From positions 1 through 27,834 of the forward strand of contig CAZEFW010000128.1 in the NCBI GenBank assembly GCA_964511535.1: a stretch of DNA of 27,834 bases, given 5' to 3'. The position numbers and the translations under genes were made by a program. The DNA comes from CAZCFB01 sp964511535 (lineage in GTDB: Bacteria > Myxococcota_A > Polyangia > GCA-2747355 > CAZCFB01). Shown piece by piece: positions 21,820 through 27,834 of this stretch. Position 1 is the first letter of the stretch. Each line of letters begins with the position of its first letter. The notes under the pieces were generated by a model. That model was not told where the DNA came from and ran no database searches. It saw only the letters and a list, made by a program, of their open reading frames with translations.

Positions 21820-23373
21820 TTGCGCGATCCCGCCCGCTTTGCCGTCGTCGCAGCCCTGGCGATCTGCGCGCTGACCGCCTCGTTCATCCTGGCGGACAAG
21901 TACCTGCTCAGCTCGTCCGATTCGGATGTGCACCACCTCAACTGTCAGGTCTACGCGCGGGTCATGGCGCTTGGGGACCCGGGGGACCTGCAGGACTGGG
22001 TGGAGCACACCAACCCGTCATGGCCCCCGCTGACCCACCTGTACCACGGCGCCCTGGGCTGGCTCATCAGCGACTCGCCCGAGGCCATCCGGCTCTACTC
22101 GCTGCCGCTGCTGCTGCTGCTGCTCTGGTGCGTCTTTCAGCTCGGAACGCGGCTGGGGGACCGGTCCACTGGCGCCCTGGCGGTGGTGCTCACCGGCTTC
22201 AGCGTCGGCATCGCCAGCCAGGCGCGGCATGTGTCGCTCGACCTGCCGGCCACGGTGGTGGTGTGGCTGGCGCTGGTCAACCTGGTGGAGTGCGGCCGCC
22301 GCCGCGGCCCGTGGCCGGTGCTCTTCTTCGGCGCCGCCTGTGGCGTGGCCATGCTGACGAGGATCCAGGCGCTCTTTTTCCTCTGGCTGCCCGCGGCGCT
22401 GGTGTTCGGGCTGCGGCTGTGGGAGGCGCCCGGGTGGCGCGCCCGCGGGCGCCTGCTGCTCGCCCTGGGCAGCGCCCTGGCCCTGGTGGTGCTCATCTCG
22501 AGCTTCCACTGGTACGGGCGGCTGGTCCCGTTCATCGCGGTGGCCACCACGCACACTGATCCGTCGGCGGTCTCGAGCCTGGGCGACCCGGGGTTCTTTC
22601 CGGGGCTCCGCTACTACGCTGTGGTGCTGGGCCGCGTGGCCGGCTGGCCCGTGCTGGCGGCGGCCCTGGCGCTGGCGCCGGTGCTGTGGCGCCGGCAGCG
22701 GCGGGCCGCGCTGATGCTCCTGGGCGTGGTGCTCGGGGGGGTGCTGCTCTTCGCGGCCACGGTGAGTCGGGAGGAGCGCTACCTGCTGCCGGCGGTGCCG
22801 GCCGTCTGCCTGTTCGCGGCGCTCGGGTTGCGCCAGCTCGTCGCCCGGGTGGCGCGGCCGGCGGGGGCCGCGCTGATGGTGGGCGCGGTCTTGCCGACGC
22901 TGCTGCTGGCCGACCCGGACATCGGCGGCATGCCGGGTGAGTGGCAGCCGGTGGCTCCGCGGATGGTGCGCGCCCCGTCGGACCACGCCAACCGCGCGCG
23001 CCTGAAGATCCTCGCCTGGAGCGAGGCGCGAGTGCGCCGGGCCGTGGCCACGAAGCGGTGGCCGAACTTCCTGCTGTTCGAGGGGTTCGGCGACTCGCTC
23101 ATGGCCAGCGAGATGATCCATCGCCTGCAGGGGGTGCCCGTCAACATCGCGAGCCACGAGGAGGCGTTCAAGTCCCGGTTCGTCCAGAAGCGGGCCCGGA
23201 CCCATGGCCTGCTGGTGCTCAACGGCACCGAGCGCGGCGCCAACAAGGCCGAGGCGACCCTGCAGCTGAAGATCGAGGCCATGGACCTCGTGCCGAGCGG
23301 GCAGGTGCACTTCTATACCCTCCCCCCGGGCTGGGTCGACGGGTTCCTCAATCAGTACGACGAGGGGGACTGA
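21820..23373 (+). CDS. Membrane glycosyltransferase, GT39/PMT-ArnT-like
   Basis: The roughly 517-residue protein is polytopic with about ten hydrophobic segments (AVVAALAICALTASFILA, LPLLLLLLWCVFQLGTRLG, WPVLFFGAACGVAMLTRIQA, LLLALGSALALVVLISSF and others). The order is that of PMT/ArnT-type GT-C enzymes: first TM, an acidic extracytoplasmic loop (SSSDSDVHHLNCQVYARVM), the RHVSLDLPATVVVWLAL segment, and a soluble C-terminal region. These enzymes move sugars from polyprenyl-phosphate donors onto lipids or proteins on the outer face of the inner membrane. The TTG at 21820, 4 nt after the mgtE stop, is the likely start, with GAG just upstream; this start is uncertain. Coupling to mgtE is likely positional. 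Confidence 0.75.
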   Translation: MRDPARFAVVAALAICALTASFILADKYLLSSSDSDVHHLNCQVYARVMALGDPGDLQDWVEHTNPSWPPLTHLYHGALGWLISDSPEAIRLYSLPLLLLLLWCVFQLGTRLGDRSTGALAVVLTGFSVGIASQARHVSLDLPATVVVWLALVNLVECGRRRGPWPVLFFGAACGVAMLTRIQALFFLWLPAALVFGLRLWEAPGWRARGRLLLALGSALALVVLISSFHWYGRLVPFIAVATTHTDPSAVSSLGDPGFFPGLRYYAVVLGRVAGWPVLAAALALAPVLWRRQRRAALMLLGVVLGGVLLFAATVSREERYLLPAVPAVCLFAALGLRQLVARVARPAGAALMVGAVLPTLLLADPDIGGMPGEWQPVAPRMVRAPSDHANRARLKILAWSEARVRRAVATKRWPNFLLFEGFGDSLMASEMIHRLQGVPVNIASHEEAFKSRFVQKRARTHGLLVLNGTERGANKAEATLQLKIEAMDLVPSGQVHFYTLPPGWVDGFLNQYDEGD

Positions 23374-23470
23374 CGCGCCGGAGTCTCGTGTCATGCTTTG
23401 CCGAGGGCAGGGCATGGTGCTGGTGCCGGGACCGCCGGACGACCGGGCCCGCTAGCCAAAGGAGCGAGGG

Positions 23471-24442
23471 ATGAAAGAGACGATGCGCGCCATGGCGCAG
23501 AGCGCGGGAGGTGGGTTCGAGCTGGTCCAGCTGCCGGTGCCGCAGGTGGGGCCGGGCGAGGTGCGGGTGCGGGTGACCGCGTCCTCCATCAACCCGGCTG
23601 ACGAGAAGGTGCTGGCCGGCGGGCTGGTGGGGAGGGTGCTGCACGCCCGCGCCGATCCGCTGGTGGTGGGCTACGACGTGGCGGGGACCGTGGACGCCCT
23701 GGGCGAGGGGGTGGCTGACCTGGAGCCCGGGGCCGCGGTGTACGGCCACCTGGCGTACGCCGGGTCCACGCGGCAGGGGGCGTTTTCGGAGCTGGTCACG
23801 CTGCCCCGTGAGGCGCTGGCGGCGGCGCCCGGGGGGGTGCCTGCGCACCAGGCCGCGGCGGCGCCCACCGTGGCGCTCACCAGCCTGCAGGCGCTGCGCG
23901 ACCATGGCGAGCTGGGGCAAGGCGGCCGGGCGCTGGTCATCGGGGCGGCGGGCGGGGTCGGCTCGCTGGCGGTGGGCATCGGCAAGCGCCTCGGCGCCCA
24001 TGTAACCGGCGTGTGCAGCACGAAGGACGTGGAGGCTGTGCAGGCGTTGGGCGCGGACGCGGTGATCGACCGCAAGCAGGCTGACCCGTACGCTGGCGGG
24101 GGCCCCTACGACATGGTGTTCGACACGCCGGCGGTGGCATCCTACGGCCGCTGCGCCGGGCTGCTCGGCCCTGGGGGCACCTATGTCACGACCTTGCCCG
24201 GTCCCGCGCTGCTGTCCGGCATGCTGCGGGCGCTCTTTTCGTCCCGGCGCTGCCGATTCGTGGGGGTCGCCTCCCGCCGCGAGGACCTGGAGCTGGTGGG
24301 CGGCTGGCTGGCCGACGGCTTGCAAGTCCCCGTGGACTCTCGCCACAAGGTCGCCGATCTGGGCCAGGCCCTGGCGCGCCAGGCCGAGCCCGGCCGCGCG
24401 GGCAAGGTCGTGGTAGATATCGCTGACAGCTGGCCTCAATAA
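23471..24442 (+). CDS. NADPH:quinone oxidoreductase-like MDR protein
   Basis: The 323-residue protein belongs to the zinc-free quinone-oxidoreductase branch of the medium-chain dehydrogenase/reductase family. It has the catalytic-domain motif ASSINPADEKVL (38-49), GYDVAGTVDALGEGV (67-81) and the nucleotide-binding loop GAAGGVGSLA (158-167). The structural-zinc cysteines of alcohol dehydrogenases are absent. It probably reduces quinones or enones with NADPH in the cytoplasm. AAAGGAG lies about 8 nt upstream of the ATG. The TAA stop (24440-24442) is the first base triplet of a palindromic REP-like element shared with the convergent gene. Confidence 0.9.
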   Translation: MKETMRAMAQSAGGGFELVQLPVPQVGPGEVRVRVTASSINPADEKVLAGGLVGRVLHARADPLVVGYDVAGTVDALGEGVADLEPGAAVYGHLAYAGSTRQGAFSELVTLPREALAAAPGGVPAHQAAAAPTVALTSLQALRDHGELGQGGRALVIGAAGGVGSLAVGIGKRLGAHVTGVCSTKDVEAVQALGADAVIDRKQADPYAGGGPYDMVFDTPAVASYGRCAGLLGPGGTYVTTLPGPALLSGMLRALFSSRRCRFVGVASRREDLELVGGWLADGLQVPVDSRHKVADLGQALARQAEPGRAGKVVVDIADSWPQ

Positions 24443-24484
24443 AATGTCAAGTGGTGGGGTCAGACCCCCCTACTTGACATTTTA
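24440..24484. repeat. 45-bp REP-like palindrome, also likely bidirectional terminator
   Basis: Outer arms TAAAATGTCAAGT (24440-24452) and ACTTGACATTTTA (24472-24484) are a perfect 13-bp inverted repeat. The core GGGGTC-A-GACCCC (24456-24468) is a second stem. The outermost TAA on each strand is the stop codon of the convergent genes on either side (24440-24442 plus; 24482-24484 minus). The GGGGTC/GACCCC core with flanking TTGACATTTT resembles REP sequences linked to REP-associated tyrosine transposases in other bacteria. The T-tract after the stem on both strands would suit a two-way terminator. Confidence 0.8.
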
Positions 24485-25369
24485 CCGGCGGGCGAGCTTG
24501 CGGAGCTCCTTGCGCCAGAGGCTGTTCAGTCGTGACTCGGTCAGGCGGTAGTGCTGCTCCAGCGCCGGCAGGTCGGCGGAGTCCTGGAGGAAGGCGAGCA
24601 GCTTGCGCTTGCCGCCGCGCCTGAGCAGCACGCGCATCAACACATGTGACTGGCCATAGAACAGGTGCTCCTGATCGGGATAGCGCTTCAGCGCCAGGAG
24701 GGTGGCCAGGGGGAAGGGGCGCGTCCCGCTGGTCAGCTGCCGCGCCAGCGCCCGGGCACGGCGCAGCTGCAGCTCGCGCGATTCGGCCTGCATGGCCAGG
24801 CCCTCGTTGGCCCACAGCGGCGGCTCCTTCGGCGCCATCAGCTCCGACAGGATCAGGTGGGACAGCTCGTGGGGCAGGGTGTCTTCCAGGATGCCCCGGT
24901 CTCCGGCGGCGATGTTGATGCGGCGGTAGCGCAGCTGCCCCTTGACCAGCCGGGAGGCCGGCGCCTGGGCCGAGCCGTGGCGGGTGGTGCCCACCGTCAT
25001 CCGGCGCATGACGTCGGTGGAGGGATAGAAGTAGATGCGGCATCGTGGTGACCAGCGCGTGGGCCGCCGGCCCCAGGCGCGCAGCTGGCTCGCGCGAGTC
25101 TCCTCGGCGGTGTCCAGCACCAGCTGGGCGATTCCGCCGTACTTCAGATAGAGCACCGTGAAGTTGGCGCTCGACCGCCGGCTCCACCGCGACGGCACGC
25201 CCTCGAAGTCGGTGGCCAGCCGGTCGAGCATGCCGAGCACTTTCTGCGGCTTCTTCGGGGGCGGCGGCGCGGGCGGTGGGCCGCAGGCGAGCCCGGCCAG
25301 CCAAACGACGGTCGCCACGGTCGCAAGGCGCCAGCGGGGGATGGACCTGACCCGTTCATCGACGCGCAT
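24482..25369 (-). CDS. Peptidase-MA-like (gluzincin) lipoprotein
   Basis: The 295-residue product has a hydrophobic signal ending WLAGLACG (possible lipobox, Cys29; the -3 residue is Gly, so this is imperfect) and then a Pro-rich linker. The catalytic region has HELSH (H167, E168, H171) in TLPHELSHLILSEL and the third ligand Glu189 in PPLWANEGLAMQAE, spaced as in the peptidase MA superfamily. It likely acts as an outer-envelope zinc protease; the substrate is unknown. ATG 25369 has GGAG 4 nt upstream. The TAA stop lies in the REP-like palindrome. It is divergent from the 25466 gene. Confidence 0.82.
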   Translation of the reverse strand: MRVDERVRSIPRWRLATVATVVWLAGLACGPPPAPPPPKKPQKVLGMLDRLATDFEGVPSRWSRRSSANFTVLYLKYGGIAQLVLDTAEETRASQLRAWGRRPTRWSPRCRIYFYPSTDVMRRMTVGTTRHGSAQAPASRLVKGQLRYRRINIAAGDRGILEDTLPHELSHLILSELMAPKEPPLWANEGLAMQAESRELQLRRARALARQLTSGTRPFPLATLLALKRYPDQEHLFYGQSHVLMRVLLRRGGKRKLLAFLQDSADLPALEQHYRLTESRLNSLWRKELRKLARR

Positions 25370-25465
25370 CGGCTCCAGATTACGGCGCAAGCCGGCCCGG
25401 TGCCAGCGGCGGTTGTGGCGCCAGGCCCCATTGTGCGCAAGATTATCAGCACAGGAGACTGCAAA

Positions 25466-26068
25466 ATGACCACGCTGCCCCGTCGCTGCAAGCCGCTGCT
25501 CCCCGCTGCCCTGGCCTCGTTGCTCATCATCCCCTCGGCCTGCATTGCCAAGCCCTCCGCGCCGGACGACGAGACCGTGCACCGGTTGATCAACGCCGGG
25601 CGCGACGAGCCGGTGAAGAAGAAAAATGTCTGCCTCAAGCGTCACGCCTCGCTGCCGGGGCTGGTGATGGTGGGCTACTTCGCCCATGACCGCGGCTGCA
25701 TGCTGGACCAGGTGGTGCTCGACGGCAAGCTGGTCAAGGCGGCCTCCGCAAGCGCGGCGGTGCTCGGCAAGCTGGGCTGGGCCCGGGCGGCGTTCGGCAC
25801 GCGCGGCACGCTGGCCCAGGCCTGGGTCATCAGCGGCTTGCTCGCCTTCGACACGGTGCTGGGCAAGCGGCCGAAGAAGTTCAAGGGCAAGTTTCACACC
25901 CCGAAGGCCGTGGCCGCAGGCAAGGGCGTCGCGGTGACCCTGTGGACCCGGAATCCCACCGGCATGCAGTGCGGTACGGGGTACGCGCGCACGCGCTTCG
26001 TGTTCGCCGCCGGCGGCGCGCTGAAGCAGCGCAAGGTGCTGGGCGGCTTCTTCCTGCCCTGCAAGTAA
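25466..26068 (+). CDS. Small secreted protein of unknown function
   Basis: I do not recognise a family. The 200-residue product has a signal peptide (LLPAALASLLIIPSACIA). Four cysteines of the mature part (in KNVCLKR, RGCMLDQ, MQCGTGY and the C-terminal LPCK) could form two disulfides. The remaining sequence is Lys- and Gly-rich with short hydrophobic strands (LVMVGYFAHDRGC, VAVTLWTRNPTG, RTRFVFAAGGALKQ), suggesting a compact periplasmic beta-rich domain. AGGAG lies 8 nt before the ATG at 25466, which fixes the start. It is divergent from the peptidase-MA-like gene, with 96 bp between. Confidence 0.7.
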   Translation: MTTLPRRCKPLLPAALASLLIIPSACIAKPSAPDDETVHRLINAGRDEPVKKKNVCLKRHASLPGLVMVGYFAHDRGCMLDQVVLDGKLVKAASASAAVLGKLGWARAAFGTRGTLAQAWVISGLLAFDTVLGKRPKKFKGKFHTPKAVAAGKGVAVTLWTRNPTGMQCGTGYARTRFVFAAGGALKQRKVLGGFFLPCK

Positions 26069-26104
26069 GCTGGCCAGCCGGCCCCCGGTGCCCGATGATG
26101 GGGC

Positions 26105-27019
26105 ATGCGGCTGCGCTGGCTGATCCTCGTCGCCCCGACCTGCCTGGCGGGGTGCGCCTTCATCGAGTGGGCAGAGGGGTTGGCAACCCTGCTGCTCGGG
26201 CTGGGGCTGCTCTTCTTGCCCGTCGCGCTGGGCGCCGCGATCCTGGAGCTCGTGAGGCTGGCCCTGGACCGCCGGCTGCTGCGTCGGGTGGAGTCTGGCG
26301 AAGCGGGCGGCAGCCGGGTGGCGCTGCGGGGGCAGGTGGCCGGATCCGGGCTGGGGCAGGGCGCGCTGTTCAGAGCTTGTCGCCTGAGCTACACCGTGGA
26401 GGACGACGGCACCTCCTTCAGGGACATGACCCTGTTTCAGGCGCCCGGCACCTTCGCCCTGCAAACAGACTCCGGCGAGGCCCTGGTCTCGCTGCCCGAG
26501 ACGTTTGGCCAGGCGGCCGACATCGACGACCTCTGGCTCGGGGGGGAGATACCGGGGATTCAGGTCCACAAAGGGCGCACGCGATTCTTCCTCCGGGGAC
26601 ATCATCGCGCCCTGGAGTGGCGCAGCAGCCAGGACGATGAGCAGGAGCTTCGGCCGCTGCTCGGCGCGCTGGAGATCTACGCTCCGGGCTTTGATCTGAT
26701 GGCGCTCGACGGCGGCAAGCTGAGCTCGGCCGAGCTCTCCTTGTGGGAGGTCCCTGCTGGCGAGACGCTGACGGTGGTGGGCCGCGCCGCGCCGGTGCGT
26801 CCAGAGCGGGAGGAGACGTCGCACCCCTACCGCGCCGGCGGCGCCCGCACCGTCGCTTTCGAGGATGGCAAGCGGCGCCACCTGGTGCTGGCCAACTTCG
26901 ACGGGGACGACCTGGCCGCGGTGCTGAGCAACGCCTCCCGCGAGGCGCGCGTCGGGGTCGGCATGATCGCCGTCCTGCTGCCGCTTGATGTCCTGTTTCT
27001 GTGGCTGCTGGTTCGCTGA
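26105..27019 (+). CDS. Membrane protein with GIDE/MUL1-like architecture
   Basis: The 304-residue product begins with a hydrophobic segment containing a lipobox-like LAGC (Cys17), a second membrane stretch (TLLLGLGLLFLPVALGAAIL), a soluble domain (about 55-280) and a final TM (GMIAVLLPLDVLFLWLLVR). The soluble part contains ELSLWEVPAGETLTVVGRA, which resembles the GIDE (E3 ligase MUL1-related) domain found in many bacterial and archaeal membrane proteins; no RING motif is present. Function in bacteria is unknown. The ATG at 26105 lies 36 nt after the previous gene stop without a clear Shine-Dalgarno sequence, so the two may be co-transcribed. Confidence 0.65.
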   Translation: MRLRWLILVAPTCLAGCAFIEWAEGLATLLLGLGLLFLPVALGAAILELVRLALDRRLLRRVESGEAGGSRVALRGQVAGSGLGQGALFRACRLSYTVEDDGTSFRDMTLFQAPGTFALQTDSGEALVSLPETFGQAADIDDLWLGGEIPGIQVHKGRTRFFLRGHHRALEWRSSQDDEQELRPLLGALEIYAPGFDLMALDGGKLSSAELSLWEVPAGETLTVVGRAAPVRPEREETSHPYRAGGARTVAFEDGKRRHLVLANFDGDDLAAVLSNASREARVGVGMIAVLLPLDVLFLWLLVR

Positions 27020-27046
27020 GGGCCAGCGCCCTGCTGCAGCGCGGGC

Positions 27047-27803
27047 TCAGCTGCCCCCGGCGGCCCGCTTGCGCGCGGCGTTGATGCGCGCTGGCGAAAA
27101 CCCCACCAGCACCTCATCGCCGATCTTGATGGTCGGGATGGAGCGCTTCGGGTTCAGCTCGCTGAGCTGGCGTCTCCAGGATCTGTTCTTCTCGATGTCC
27201 CGGATGTCGCACGAGATGCCGCTTTTCTGAAACCATGCCACCGCCTTGCGGCAGGCAGGGCACCACGAGGTGACGTACATGACGATCTGTACGTCCTCGA
27301 GCCCTCTTTCGCGCTGGCTCTCCTTCAGCTGCTTGATCTCGGCCTCCAGCCGGCTCCTCCGCCGAAGCGTCTCCTCCGCCTCGATCCGACGCTTGCGGGC
27401 CGCCTCGCGAGCCCTGGCCCGCGCTGCGCTGTCCCTGGCTCGCTGCTCGCCGGCCTGCTGCGCCTCATCCTCCCAGACGGGCGGCGGCGGGAGCGGCGAC
27501 TTCGGGCTCGTGTCGACCACGACCGTATGCTGACTGGCGCTGGCCGCGGGGGCCGTCTCGGCATCGCTCCCGCTCGCCCGCTCTCGCCACTTGAGCGCCC
27601 CCCCAGATCCCGCCGGCGAGGAGCACGGAGAGCACCGCCACGCGCAACCAGGAGAAGGACGAGGTCTCCGGCGGCGGCGCCTCTGGCACATAGATGCGCT
27701 CGCAGCGAATACAGGTCCCGTCTGGACCCAGGGCCAGCCCGTGGGTGGGGCAGCGCGACAACTCGCCGCTGTCGAATTCGGTAGTGTCCCGATAGTTCTG
27801 CAA
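27047..27803 (-). CDS. Zinc-ribbon/TM/glutaredoxin-like protein, apparent one-base frameshift
   Basis: Read from TTG 27803 (GGAAG 6 nt upstream; an in-frame TGA further upstream excludes an earlier start), the frame gives a zinc-ribbon-like N-terminus (RCPTHG, then CIRCERIYVPE) and a TM segment (FSWLRVAVLSVLLAGGIWGG). At a G7 run in the coding strand (C7 at 27598-27604) the frame then breaks. Removing one G joins it to the downstream frame: WRERASGSDAET, a long Arg/Glu-rich coiled coil (AREAARKRRIEAEETLRRRS), and a glutaredoxin-like domain with VMYVTSWCPACRKAVAWF (CPAC; Cys codons at 27260 and 27251), KRSIPTIKIGDEVLVGF and stop at 27047. The intact product would be about 251 residues, single-pass, with the redox domain tethered by the coil. 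The break may be a sequencing error, slippage or pseudogenisation. Confidence 0.7.
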
Positions 27804-27834
27804 AAGTCTTCCGAGTCATGGCATCTCCAATGTG

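Noticed and set aside
25370..26881. Upstream extension of the peptidase-MA-like frame to about 799 codons on the minus strand
   Set aside because: The extension lies antisense to two plus-strand genes and has no domain; the lipoprotein-like start at 25369 has a ribosome-binding site.

Overview
The window is GC-rich (coding regions heavily G/C at third positions) and reads as one continuous stretch of bacterial chromosome. The gene set fits the old Deltaproteobacteria, most likely Myxococcota or a relative. This is inferred from a CarD/CdnL-type regulator, an NtrC-type sigma-54 activator, many lipoproteins, an FG-GAP/ASPIC protein, a cysteine-rich repeat lipoprotein and the tsf-pyrH-frr block. 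No rRNA, tRNA, CRISPR, prophage or complete transposon was seen.

Layout. (1) 1-1410: end of tsf, then pyrH and frr, the conserved translation/nucleotide block. A large nested palindrome (1409-1570) begins on the frr stop codon. (2) 1638-2312: two small hypothetical genes. (3) 2443-8708: RNase Z, a 933-aa RND/MMPL exporter and an 821-aa lipoprotein coupled to the exporter. (4) 8789-9378, minus strand: a macro-domain protein with a near-consensus promoter. (5) 9463-10743: a membrane-anchored alpha/beta hydrolase with Asp where the nucleophilic Ser is expected. (6) 10846-12834, minus strand: cdnL, a Yip1-family membrane protein and a lipoprotein-type isoaspartate methyltransferase. (7) 13173-14819: two divergent lipoprotein genes around a palindromic site. 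(8) 14870-17599: an orphan NtrC-type regulator, a secreted START-like protein and a convergent DUF2062 protein. (9) 17761-23373: a run of an HExxH protein, a HEAT-repeat protein, a HAMP membrane protein, mgtE and a GT39-like glycosyltransferase, followed by a quinone-oxidoreductase-like gene (23471-24442). (10) 24482-27803: a peptidase-MA-like lipoprotein (minus), a small secreted protein, a GIDE-like membrane protein, and a zinc-ribbon/TM/glutaredoxin gene (minus) broken by one base in a G7 run.

Functionally this is a housekeeping core followed by a series of envelope genes. About seven products carry lipobox-like or signal sequences, two look like membrane-linked zinc metallopeptidases, and several are polytopic membrane proteins. 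The non-coding DNA is the most unusual part. Two palindromic elements overlap gene stop codons, four separate low-complexity repeat tracts (7-, 8- and 14-bp units and an AACAAAAAA cluster) sit between genes, two divergent regions share a TGTGACCA-type palindrome, and several genes without a Shine-Dalgarno sequence have a -10-like hexamer only 6-9 nt before the start codon, suggesting leaderless mRNAs. I do not see one clear undescribed multi-gene system. The best candidates for new biology are the coupled RND/FG-GAP pair, the HExxH-HEAT-HAMP run, and the palindromes placed on stop codons.
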